64,000 nucleotides of DNA, from NCBI RefSeq assembly GCF_051124815.1, contig NZ_CP118485.1, positions 1,798,001-1,862,000 on the forward strand, in the 5' to 3' direction. This DNA comes from Azospirillum sp051124815 (lineage in GTDB: Bacteria; Pseudomonadota; Alphaproteobacteria; Azospirillales; Azospirillaceae). The stretch's first letter is position 1, and each line of letters begins with the position of its first letter. Under the pieces are notes generated by a model. That model searched no databases, was not told the DNA's origin, and saw nothing but the letters and a program-made list of their open reading frames with translations. The position numbers and the translations under genes were made by a program. Shown in pieces: positions 1-8,429 of this stretch.

Positions 1-1236
1 ATTTCCCGGCCGGTGATCCGCAAGGGCAAGTCCGGCCATTTTTGCGACAAGGCGCTGGAAGGCGTGTCGCACCATGCGGTGATTCCCAACGTCAATGTGC
101 TGGACGATCTGGAGTCGCGGCTGGTCCGGCTGACCGACGACGAGAAGCGGCTGTTCGCGCTGATCTGCCGCTCATATCTCGCCGCGGTGATGCCGGATTA
201 CCAATATCGCCAGACCAGCGTGACCATGCCGGTTCCGGTGCCGACGCCCGAGGGGGCCAAGCCGGTCGCCTTCCGCGCCGTCGGCCGCATTCCGCTGAAG
301 CTGGGCTGGAAAGCCGCCTTCGGCTCCGCCGAATCCGATGGCAAGCCGGAGGAGGAGGCCGAGCAGACCCTGCCGCCGCTGACCGACGGCGAGCAAGCGA
401 CCCTGAGCGATCCCAAGGTGGAGGCCAAGCGCACCCAGGCACCGCCGCGCTACAACGAAGGCACGCTGGTCGACGCCATGCAGAACGCCTGGCGGTTCGT
501 CGAGGATCCGGCGCTGCGCGACCGGCTGAAGGAGGCCAAGGGAATCGGCACCCCCGCCACCCGCGCCGAGGTGATCAAGGGGCTGCGCAAGCAGAACCTG
601 CTGGGGGCCGACGGCAAATGGCTGGTGCCGACCCCGGCCGGCCTGCATCTGTTCGAAACCCTGCGCGCCGCCGCCCCGACCCTGGTCGATCCCGGCACCA
701 CCGCGCTGTGGGAGATGAAGCTGGACGAGGTGGTGACCGGCCGCGCCGATTTCCGCCACGTCATCGACGCCATCGCCAGCGAGGCCGACCGACTGATCGG
801 CGCATTGGTCGGACAGCGTGGAGCCGCGCTGGATCTCGGCCTGCCCGCGGCCAAGGTCCGATTCACCCGCCGCGGCGCGACCGGACGAAGCACGGCGGCG
901 CGGGGCGGCGGCGCTGTATCGGGCGATGTGGCGAAGCCTGCAAGACGGCGACTCCGCAAGGTGGCGGCACCCGCCGACGGGGACGCGACGACACCGAAAT
1001 CACGACGCACCCGCAAGACCAGGGGAGCCGGCAGCGCGCCGCCCGCTGCCGCAGTGCCCGAAAGCACGCCGGCGGAGGCCTCGCCCATTCCGGAGCCGCG
1101 ACGCCGCCGCGAACCGACCGAGCGCATGGTCGCCTTTGCCCGCAGCCTGGCGGAACGCAAGGGAATCGCCCTGCCCGACCCATGCCTGCGTGATTTTGAC
1201 CAGTGCCGCAGCTTTCTGGATCAGCACGCCCGCTGA
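1..1236 (+). CDS. topB: DNA topoisomerase III, C-terminal part (5' end outside window)
   Basis: The reading frame is open from base 1, so the gene begins before the window and about 411 residues remain. The segment 'SHHAVIP' near residue 24 matches the conserved region that follows the active-site tyrosine in type IA topoisomerases; the tyrosine itself would lie upstream. 'GTPATRAEVIKGL' and 'GTTALWEMKLDEV' are further family motifs of the topoisomerase III core. The last 120 or so residues are a low-complexity Arg/Ala/Pro-rich tail followed by a short helical end. The enzyme relaxes and decatenates single-stranded or hemicatenated DNA. The neighbours give no operon context. The family call is firm; TopB rather than TopA rests on the overall motif pattern. 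Confidence 0.85.
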   Translation: MSRPVIRKGKSGHFCDKALEGVSHHAVIPNVNVLDDLESRLVRLTDDEKRLFALICRSYLAAVMPDYQYRQTSVTMPVPVPTPEGAKPVAFRAVGRIPLKLGWKAAFGSAESDGKPEEEAEQTLPPLTDGEQATLSDPKVEAKRTQAPPRYNEGTLVDAMQNAWRFVEDPALRDRLKEAKGIGTPATRAEVIKGLRKQNLLGADGKWLVPTPAGLHLFETLRAAAPTLVDPGTTALWEMKLDEVVTGRADFRHVIDAIASEADRLIGALVGQRGAALDLGLPAAKVRFTRRGATGRSTAARGGGAVSGDVAKPARRRLRKVAAPADGDATTPKSRRTRKTRGAGSAPPAAAVPESTPAEASPIPEPRRRREPTERMVAFARSLAERKGIALPDPCLRDFDQCRSFLDQHAR

Positions 1237-1370
1237 GCGCCGATCGACAGCCGCGCTCACGATTGCCGATATTGTTACAGGGCGCGCCACTTTGGCGAAA
1301 AGGATCGCTGGACTCCACCCGCTCTGCCGGTAATTCTCATGGAATACGCAATTATTGCTGAGCGCTTTCC

Positions 1371-2540
1371 ATGAGATTTTCCGGTCGGACCTCGCGCACC
1401 GTCACCGCCGCAGCGCTGACCCTGGCCGCGGCAACTCCTGCGCTGGCCCAGAGCCTGCCGAACTACGGCGGCGCCAGCGTAACCCAATGCATTCCCTTCG
1501 CAAATTTCCAGCCCGTGTCCTTCACCGACCCGCCGAAGCTGAATTTCAGCATCGCCGGCGACAGCACGATCCACACGGTGACCATGGACACCGGATCGGT
1601 CGGCGTGGCCATGTCCGCTGCGAATATTCCCAATTACGAGACGCTGAAATCCGCTCCGGGCGCCAAGCCGGGAACGCAGTTCCTGTCGAGCAGCAAGGTG
1701 CTGTGGGTCGGCACCTGGGTGCCGATGACGGTCACCCTGTATGACCGCGCCAACCAGCCGGTGGCGACATCGGAGGTCTTCATCCTGGGCGTGGAAAAAT
1801 CCGGACGCTGTGACAGCTACCAGACCGACCAGCAGATCTGCCCCGGACTGCCGGCCCCGGAAAAGCCGGTGCTGTATATGGGCGTCGGCTTCGGTCAGGA
1901 GGCGGATTTCCAGCCTCAGGGCACGCCGGACAAGAATGTCCTGCTGAACCTGCGCAGCGTGAACGGCCAGCCCATCGCCGACGGCACGCTGAACACGGGC
2001 TACATCATCGGCCGCCAGGGCATCCAGGTCGGCCTGACCGCCGCCAACACCGCCGGCTTCCGCTTCGCCAAGTTGGAACCCTACGCGCAATATCCCGGCG
2101 ACTGGATGATGCCGCGCGGATGCATCACGGTGAATCCGGATCAGAACCGCGACGCCAGCGGTCCGATCTGCACGCCGGCGAACATCCTGGTCGATACCGG
2201 CATTCCGCAGAGCTACATGACGCTGCCGACCGCGATCCAGTTCGCCAAGGTGGAGCAGACGGACCTGAGCGAGCCGACGAAGAAGGTGGGTGTGCTGGCG
2301 CCCAACACCTCGGTAGCCGTCCGGATTCCGAACGCCGCCGACCCGATCGCCACCGACGCCTTCATCGTCGGCGCCGGCGCACCGAACGAACCGGCGCAGG
2401 TGATCCCCTCCAGCACCGACACACGCGCGCCCTTCATCAACACCGGCCGCCATTTCCTGCGGCAGTACCAGTTCCTGTACGACGCGAAGCAGGGCTATGT
2501 CGGCATGAAGGACCAGCCGAACCCCTGCGGCGAGCAGTGA
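1371..2540 (+). CDS. Secreted protein with two DTG motifs, aspartic-protease-like (389 aa)
   Basis: The start at 1371 gives a good Sec signal peptide: basic residues near the N-terminus, an alanine-rich hydrophobic core and cleavage after 'ATPALA' at about residue 26. The mature protein has 'DTGS' at residues 73-76 and 'DTG' at 275-277. Each is followed later by a hydrophobic-hydrophobic-Gly element ('FILG' and 'FIVG'), the layout of a bilobal pepsin-type (A1) aspartic protease. Six or so cysteines in the mature chain suggest disulphides and export to the periplasm or outside. Bacterial A1 homologues are rare, so this is an inference from motif spacing, not an assignment. It stands alone between topB and tRNA-Val. 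It could instead be an uncharacterised secreted family that carries DTG by chance. Confidence 0.6.
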   Translation: MRFSGRTSRTVTAAALTLAAATPALAQSLPNYGGASVTQCIPFANFQPVSFTDPPKLNFSIAGDSTIHTVTMDTGSVGVAMSAANIPNYETLKSAPGAKPGTQFLSSSKVLWVGTWVPMTVTLYDRANQPVATSEVFILGVEKSGRCDSYQTDQQICPGLPAPEKPVLYMGVGFGQEADFQPQGTPDKNVLLNLRSVNGQPIADGTLNTGYIIGRQGIQVGLTAANTAGFRFAKLEPYAQYPGDWMMPRGCITVNPDQNRDASGPICTPANILVDTGIPQSYMTLPTAIQFAKVEQTDLSEPTKKVGVLAPNTSVAVRIPNAADPIATDAFIVGAGAPNEPAQVIPSSTDTRAPFINTGRHFLRQYQFLYDAKQGYVGMKDQPNPCGEQ

Positions 2541-2599
2541 CCGGCGAGGGGGGCGCCATCGGGTGCTCCCCAGTGCGCGTTCATGGGCATGCGGGCATG

Positions 2600-2621
2600 A
2601 AAAAAGCCCCGGAACGGGGCT
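2600..2621 (-). terminator. Rho-independent terminator of tRNA-Val
   Basis: On the minus strand a 7-bp stem (AGCCCCG/CGGGGCT) with a 3-base loop is followed by a run of five or six U. It lies 15 bases after the encoded CCA end of tRNA-Val. Confidence 0.8.
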
Positions 2622-2636
2622 CGGCAGAGGCGGGAA

Positions 2637-2711
2637 TGGTGGGCGATGAGGGGATCGAACCCCCGACATTCTCGGTGTAAACGAGACGCTCTACCGCTGA
2701 GCTAATCGCCC
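2637..2711 (-). tRNA. tRNA-Val (anticodon TAC), CCA encoded
   Basis: The minus strand folds as a full cloverleaf. The acceptor stem GGGCGAT pairs with the 3' strand, the D-arm reads TAGCTCAGCGGTAGAGC, the anticodon loop is TTTACAC giving anticodon TAC, and the T-arm contains GGTTCGATCC. The discriminator is A and CCA is encoded. It lies downstream of hupB on the same strand and has its own terminator. Confidence 0.95.
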
Positions 2712-2742
2712 GAACCTGAAAAAATCATGCACTGAAATGCAA

Positions 2743-2768
2743 GCCGGCCGGGTGGTTGCCCGGCCGGC
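2743..2768 (-). terminator. Hairpin terminator after hupB
   Basis: A perfect 10-bp inverted repeat GCCGGCCGGG/CCCGGCCGGC with a 6-base loop lies about 50 bases after the hupB stop. The following minus-strand sequence TTGCATTTC is only moderately U-rich, so termination is likely but may be leaky into tRNA-Val. Confidence 0.5.
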
Positions 2769-2819
2769 CGCACTATGCCCTGAACGGGCCGAAAACTTCA
2801 AGCTCGCTAAACCTCACGC

Positions 2820-3092
2820 TCAGTTCAGAGCGTCCTTGAGGGTCTTGCCGGCCTTGAACTTCGGCTGCTTGGACGCCGGGATGTCGATCTTCTCGCCGGT
2901 GCGCGGGTTGCGGCCCTCGGTCGCGGGGCGCTCAGCCACCGCGAAGGTGCCGAAGCCGACCAGACGGACCTCATCGCCGTTCTTCAAGGACTCGGCGATG
3001 CTGTCGAACACGGCGTCGACGGCCTTCGTGGCGTCGGTCTTCGACAGACCGGACGCTTCGGCAACATGCGCCACGAGATCGTTCTTGTTCAC
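2820..3092 (-). CDS. hupB: DNA-binding protein HU
   Basis: This 90-residue protein is the usual HU length. It starts 'MNKNDLV', has the 'GFGTF' turn near residue 47, the 'GRNPRTGEKI' DNA-binding arm near residues 60-70, and ends 'KAGKTLKDALN'. HU bends and compacts DNA as a dimer and helps replication and regulation. The start codon is GTG, supported by AGGGGG five bases upstream. It follows lon on the same strand about 200 bases downstream, an order common in Proteobacteria, but its own leader of about 200 bases probably carries its own promoter. HU-beta-type is likely; integration host factor is excluded by the arm sequence and length. Confidence 0.96.
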   Translation of the reverse strand: MNKNDLVAHVAEASGLSKTDATKAVDAVFDSIAESLKNGDEVRLVGFGTFAVAERPATEGRNPRTGEKIDIPASKQPKFKAGKTLKDALN

Positions 3093-3191
3093 GCAATCCC
3101 CCTTCGAAATTCAGCAAATACTGAAAGACAAAAGCCGCCCCAGGACTTTTCGTCCACGACTTTTTGGAAGCAAAGGATAAGCACAGCGTTT

Positions 3192-3218
3192 GCCGCCCGT
3201 CAATTCCCGACGGGCGGC
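3192..3218 (-). other. GC-rich hairpin between lon and hupB
   Basis: Inverted repeat GCCGCCCGTC/GACGGGCGGC with a 7-base loop, about 75 bases past the lon stop. There is no U-run on either strand, so it may act as a 3'-end stabiliser or weak terminator for lon. Confidence 0.4.
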
Positions 3219-3291
3219 TAAGCTCCTGTTGTCCCAAAAGTCGACTGTCCGGCGACGGCTACGATCAGATCATGGCCGTTCCAGCCCCGGA

Positions 3292-5703
3292 TCAGTGACG
3301 CAGGACCTCGCCGTCGGCACCCTTCTCCTGGGCCTTCGCCGCGGCCGGATCGACCTCGGGCTCGGTCCACTCGATCGGCTCCAGCGGACGGACCAGGGCG
3401 TTGCGCAGCACCTCGTCAACCGTGCCGACGGGCATGATCTCCAGCCCGCGCTTCACGTTGTCGGGGATGTCCGCCAAGTCCTTCTCGTTGTCCTTCGGGA
3501 TCAGCACATGCTTGATGCCGCCGCGCAGAGCGGCCAGCAGCTTCTCCTTCAGGCCGCCGATGGGCAGGACCCGGCCGCGCAGCGTGATCTCGCCGGTCAT
3601 CGCCACGTCCTTGCGGACCGGAATGCCGGTCAGCACCGAGACGATGGAGGTCGCCATGGCGACACCCGCCGACGGACCGTCCTTCGGCGTGGCGCCTTCG
3701 GGAACGTGGACGTGGATGTCCTTCTTCTCGAACAGCGTCGGCTTGATGCCGAAGGCGACGGCGCGCGACTTGACGTAGCTCTCGGCCGCCTGGACCGATT
3801 CCTTCATCACGTCGCCCAGCTTGCCGGTGGTGGTGACGCGGCCCTTGCCGGGCAGGCCGACGGCCTCGATCGACAGCAACTCGCCGCCGACCTCGGTCCA
3901 GGCCAAACCGGTGGTGACGCCCACCAGATCCTCCAGCTCCGCCTCGCCGTAATGGAAGCGGCGGACACCGGCATACTTGTCGAGGTTGCGGCGGGTGACC
4001 GACACCTTGGCGTTGCCGCCCTTCAGCAGGATCTCCTTCACCGCCTTGCGGCAGAGGTTGGCGATCTCGCGCTCCAGCGAACGGACGCCGGCTTCCCGCG
4101 TGTAATAGCGGATCAGGTCGCGCATCGCGTCGTCGGAGATGGTGAACTCGCCCTTCTTCAGGCCGTTCGCCTCGATCTGCTTTTCGATCAGGTGACGCTT
4201 GGAGATCTCGACCTTCTCGTCCTCGGTGTAACCGGCGACGCGGATGATCTCCATGCGGTCCAGCAGCGGCTGCGGCATGCGCATCGTGTTGGCCGTGCAG
4301 ACGAACATCACGTCGGACAGGTCGTAATCGACCTCCAGGTAATGGTCGTTGAAGGTGCCGTTCTGTTCCGGATCCAGAACCTCCAGCAGGGCGGACGACG
4401 GATCGCCGCGCCAGTCGGCGCCGAGCTTGTCGATTTCGTCCAGCAGGAAGAGCGGGTTGGAGGACTTGGCCTTCTTCATGCCCTGGATGACCTTGCCGGG
4501 CATCGAGCCGATGTAGGTGCGGCGGTGACCGCGCACCTCGGCCTCGTCACGGACGCCGCCCAGCGACATACGGACAAAGTTGCGCCCGGTGGACTTGGCG
4601 ATCGACTTGCCGAGCGAGGTCTTACCGACGCCGGGCGGGCCAACGAGGCAGAGGATCGGGCCCTTGACCTTGTTCATGCGGTTCTGGACGGCGAGATACT
4701 CGAGGATGCGCTCCTTGACCTTCTCCAGACCATAATGGTCGGCGTCCAGCACCTTCTGGGCCAGCTTCAGGTCGCGCTTCACCTTGGTGCGCTTCTTCCA
4801 CGGAATGGACAGCATCCAATCCAGATAGTTGCGGACCACGGTGGCTTCCGCCGACATCGGGCTCATCGACCGCAACTTCTTCAGCTCGGCGAGCGCCTTC
4901 TCGCGGGCTTCCTTGGAGAAGCGGGTCTTGTTGATCTTCTCTTCCAGCTCCGCCGACTCGTCGCGGCCGTCCTCGGTCTCGCCGAGTTCCTTCTGGATCG
5001 CCTTCAGCTGCTCATTCAGATAGTACTCGCGCTGAGTCTTCTCCATCTGCCGCTTGACGCGGTTGCGGATGCGCTTTTCCACCTGCAGCACGCCGATCTC
5101 GCCTTCCATGAAGGCATAGACCCGCTCCAGACGCTCCGACACGGTGGCGCATTCCAGCAGCTGCTGCTTTTCCGGAATCTTCAGCGCCAGATGCGAGGCG
5201 ACGGTGTCGGCCAGCTTGCCGGCTTCCTCGATCTGGTTGATCGAGACCAGCACTTCCGGCGGGATCTTCTTGTTCAGCTTGATGTACTGCTCGAACTGGG
5301 AGACGACGGCGCGGCTCAGCGCCTCCAGCTCCTGGTTCTCGCCGGTCTTTTCCTCGACCAGTTCGGCCTGGGCCTGGAAGAACTCCTCATTGTCGGCGAA
5401 CTTGGTGATGGCGGCGCGCTGGCCACCTTCCACCAGCACCTTGACGGTCCCGTCCGGCAGCTTGAGCAACTGCAACACGGTGCCGACGGTGCCGACGCTG
5501 TAGATGTCGGCCGGAGTCGGATCGTCCTGCGCGGCGTTCTTCTGGGTGACGAGCAGAATCTGCTTATCATCCTTCATCACGTCTTCCAGCGCGCGCACGG
5601 ACTTCTCGCGCCCGACGAACAGCGGCACGATCATGTGGGGGAAGACCACGATGTCGCGCAGCGGCAGGACCGGGTAGAGGGCACCACGGGAGAGTTCGAT
5701 CAT
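3292..5703 (-). CDS. lon: ATP-dependent Lon protease
   Basis: 803 residues in the usual LonA order. The N-terminal substrate domain begins 'MIELSRGALYPVLPLRDIVVFP', followed by a coiled region, an AAA+ domain with Walker A 'GPPGVGKTSLGKS' and Walker B 'FLLDEIDKL', and a C-terminal serine/lysine protease domain. The catalytic Ser is in 'KDGPSAGV' at about residue 678 and the catalytic Lys in 'GLKEKLLAA'. Lon degrades misfolded and regulatory proteins in the cytosol. The ATG at 5703 is preferred because TGAGG lies eight bases upstream and the protein then begins like other Lons. A GTG at 5754 would add 17 atypical residues. Its neighbours clpX, clpP and tig make this a quality-control block. 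Confidence 0.97.
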   Translation of the reverse strand: MIELSRGALYPVLPLRDIVVFPHMIVPLFVGREKSVRALEDVMKDDKQILLVTQKNAAQDDPTPADIYSVGTVGTVLQLLKLPDGTVKVLVEGGQRAAITKFADNEEFFQAQAELVEEKTGENQELEALSRAVVSQFEQYIKLNKKIPPEVLVSINQIEEAGKLADTVASHLALKIPEKQQLLECATVSERLERVYAFMEGEIGVLQVEKRIRNRVKRQMEKTQREYYLNEQLKAIQKELGETEDGRDESAELEEKINKTRFSKEAREKALAELKKLRSMSPMSAEATVVRNYLDWMLSIPWKKRTKVKRDLKLAQKVLDADHYGLEKVKERILEYLAVQNRMNKVKGPILCLVGPPGVGKTSLGKSIAKSTGRNFVRMSLGGVRDEAEVRGHRRTYIGSMPGKVIQGMKKAKSSNPLFLLDEIDKLGADWRGDPSSALLEVLDPEQNGTFNDHYLEVDYDLSDVMFVCTANTMRMPQPLLDRMEIIRVAGYTEDEKVEISKRHLIEKQIEANGLKKGEFTISDDAMRDLIRYYTREAGVRSLEREIANLCRKAVKEILLKGGNAKVSVTRRNLDKYAGVRRFHYGEAELEDLVGVTTGLAWTEVGGELLSIEAVGLPGKGRVTTTGKLGDVMKESVQAAESYVKSRAVAFGIKPTLFEKKDIHVHVPEGATPKDGPSAGVAMATSIVSVLTGIPVRKDVAMTGEITLRGRVLPIGGLKEKLLAALRGGIKHVLIPKDNEKDLADIPDNVKRGLEIMPVGTVDEVLRNALVRPLEPIEWTEPEVDPAAAKAQEKGADGEVLRH

Positions 5704-6092
5704 GGGCAGGGCCTCAATGAATGGATCGCCGCCAGCCCGGAATGGGCCTGACACGGACCCCGCCTCGGGTTGAGCGCGGGGATCGCCTACGGCACCGGAC
5801 TAACGTGGCACACGGCCATGCGCCCTTCAAGTGGCAGCGACCGTCTTCCCACCGTTTCCGCAGGGTGAAACGGCCGTTTGGCCGGCCAAGGTCGCCTTTG
5901 CTCGCCTTTCGGACGGCTTGAAAGGCGGTTCGAGCCGATTTTCCACCCCTTCGACCGCCCAAACGGAGGCCCCGCCCCTCAATTGAGGCCGCAGGGCATG
6001 GCCGAACCGCTACGCTCACGCCGGACAAGCACGATTCGGAATGGACGGTTCCCGCCCCATGCAATGGCCGCATCTGAAACAGGCCGGAAAAG
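5704..6092. other. Intergenic region upstream of lon
   Basis: I see no gene here. Short open frames exist but lack ribosome-binding sites and family features. The region must hold the lon promoter. A possible heat-shock element is listed separately. Confidence 0.6.
5801..5831 (-). promoter_or_regulatory. Possible sigma-32 type promoter for lon
   Basis: On the minus strand CTTGAA (5826-5831) is followed after 17 bases by CCACGTTA (5801-5808). This resembles the CTTGAA and CCCCATnT elements of heat-shock promoters. The upstream element is exact and the downstream one is weak. It lies about 95 bases before the lon start. This is an inference based on the known heat-shock control of lon. Confidence 0.3.
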
Positions 6093-6116
6093 AAAAAGGG
6101 GCGCCGAAGCGCCCCT
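6093..6116 (-). terminator. Rho-independent terminator of clpX
   Basis: On the minus strand an 8-bp stem AGGGGCGC/GCGCCCCT with a TTCG loop runs into TTTTTC. It is about 40 bases after the clpX stop codon. Confidence 0.9.
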
Positions 6117-6158
6117 CTCATCGTCCCGCCACAGAGAGTCCGACGACCCGTCGTCCGA

Positions 6159-7421
6159 TCAGGCCCCCGGGGCTTCGCTGCGTCGTTCGGCATGGACGTA
6201 GAGCGGCTTGGCGCGCCCTTCGACCACTTCCTTGTTGACCAGAATGCTCTCGATGCCGGTCAGTCCCGGCAGGTCGAACATCGGGTCGAGCAGGATGGCT
6301 TCCATGATCGAGCGTAGGCCGCGGGCGCCGGTCTTGCGGGCGATCGCCTTGTGGGCGATGGCGCGCATGGCGTCCTCGGAGAACTCCAGATGGACATCCT
6401 CCATCTCGAACAGGCGCTGGTACTGCTTGACCAGGGCGTTCTTCGGCTTGCTCAGGATCTCGACCAGCGCCGCCTCGTCCAGATCGGACAGGGTGGCGAG
6501 CACCGGCAGACGGCCGATGAACTCGGGGATCAGGCCGAACTTCAGCAGATCCTCGGGCTCGACCTCGTGCAGGATCTCGCCGGTGGCGCGCTCGTCGGCG
6601 GAACGGACATCGGCGCCGAAGCCGATGCTGGTACCCTTGCCGCGCTGGGCGATGATCTTGTCCAGGCCGGCGAAGGCGCCGCCGCAGATGAACAGGATGT
6701 TGCTGGTGTCGACCTGCAGGAACTCCTGCTGGGGATGCTTGCGCCCGCCCTGCGGCGGCACGGAGGCGACGGTGCCCTCCATGATCTTCAGCAGGGCCTG
6801 CTGCACGCCCTCGCCCGACACGTCGCGGGTGATCGACGGGTTGTCGGACTTGCGGCTGATCTTGTCGACCTCGTCGATGTAGACGATGCCGCGCTGCGCC
6901 CGCTCGACGTTGTAATCGGCGGCCTGCAGCAGCTTGAGGATGATGTTCTCGACATCCTCGCCGACGTAACCGGCTTCGGTCAGCGTCGTGGCGTCGGCCA
7001 TGGTGAAGGGAACATCGATGATGCGGGCCAGGGTCTGGGCCAGCAGCGTCTTGCCGCAGCCGGTCGGGCCGATCAGCAGGATGTTCGACTTCGCCAGTTC
7101 GACGTCGTTGTGCTTCGTCCCGTGGGCGAGGCGCTTGTAATGGTTGTGGACCGCCACGGACAGCACGCGCTTGGCGTAGGACTGTCCGATGACGTAATCG
7201 TCGAGCACCGCATGAATGTCGCGCGGAGTCGGAACCCCGTCGCGGGACTTCACGAGGGTCGTCTTGTTCTCCTCGCGAATGATGTCCATGCACAGTTCGA
7301 CGCATTCATCACAGATGAACACCGTCGGACCGGCAATCAGCTTGCGGACCTCGTGCTGGCTCTTGCCGCAGAAGGAGCAGTAGAGCGTATTCTTCGAATC
7401 GCCGCTGCTGGACTTGCTCAT
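6159..7421 (-). CDS. clpX: ATP-dependent Clp protease ATP-binding subunit ClpX
   Basis: 420 residues. The N-terminal zinc-binding domain has Cys15, Cys18, Cys37 and Cys40 ('CSFC...CDEC'). The AAA+ core has Walker A 'GPTGCGKT', pore loop 'GYVGEDVE', Walker B 'VYIDEVDKI' and sensor regions. ClpX unfolds substrates, including ssrA-tagged proteins, and passes them to ClpP. The N-terminal domain docks the adaptor SspB, whose gene is in this window at 24,358. GGAG lies five bases before the ATG. The gene is separated from clpP by about 270 bases and has its own terminator, so it can be transcribed on its own. Confidence 0.98.
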   Translation of the reverse strand: MSKSSSGDSKNTLYCSFCGKSQHEVRKLIAGPTVFICDECVELCMDIIREENKTTLVKSRDGVPTPRDIHAVLDDYVIGQSYAKRVLSVAVHNHYKRLAHGTKHNDVELAKSNILLIGPTGCGKTLLAQTLARIIDVPFTMADATTLTEAGYVGEDVENIILKLLQAADYNVERAQRGIVYIDEVDKISRKSDNPSITRDVSGEGVQQALLKIMEGTVASVPPQGGRKHPQQEFLQVDTSNILFICGGAFAGLDKIIAQRGKGTSIGFGADVRSADERATGEILHEVEPEDLLKFGLIPEFIGRLPVLATLSDLDEAALVEILSKPKNALVKQYQRLFEMEDVHLEFSEDAMRAIAHKAIARKTGARGLRSIMEAILLDPMFDLPGLTGIESILVNKEVVEGRAKPLYVHAERRSEAPGA

Positions 7422-7591
7422 CGGTACTCCGTCATCTCGCGGGAGGCGTGGCCCCCTAGGACCATGCCCGTTCGCGGCGCCCCCCGACGCCGGTCCTACT
7501 CAGGTTATCGCGGACGGCGTCCGCGACAAGGTCATGCGCCGTTTTGCCGACGCATCACAATCCGCATACCGGACATGCCACAGGGGGGTTC

Positions 7592-7617
7592 CCCTATGAC
7601 CGGTCCCTATGACCGGA
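7592..7617. repeat. Tandem 13-bp duplication
   Basis: CCCTATGACCGGT is followed directly by CCCTATGACCGGA, two copies differing only in the last base. It lies between clpP and clpX. No function is evident. Confidence 0.7.
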
Positions 7618-7690
7618 TCGTGTCACTGCCATTCAACAACAGCGTCACGACCCGATCAACCCTTTGTTGGGAGGGCTTGGAAACCGCGGC

Positions 7691-8317
<627 letters not shown>

Positions 8318-8390
8318 GTGTTCTTCCCTGCCCCCGCAGTTGGCTGAACCGGTGATCGTTGCCGGCACGGAACCACATATAGGAACCTTT

Positions 8391-8414
8391 GGGGGCGGAT
8401 GGTAGTCCGCCCCC
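8391..8414 (-). other. Hairpin between tig and clpP
   Basis: 9-bp inverted repeat GGGGGCGGA/TCCGCCCCC with a 6-base loop just after the tig stop. On the minus strand it is followed by AAAGG, not by U, so it is probably an attenuating or mRNA-protecting hairpin rather than a full terminator. Confidence 0.4.
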
Positions 8415-8429
8415 ACTCCTTTCGGGGAG

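Noticed and set aside
1275..2669. A 464-codon frame antisense to the secreted DTG protein
   Set aside because: No ribosome-binding site or family; the plus-strand frame has a proper signal peptide.
3190..5751. An 853-codon open frame antisense to lon
   Set aside because: The translation is a Leu/Asp/Arg/His-rich low-complexity shadow typical of the opposite strand of GC-rich genes; lon is unmistakable.
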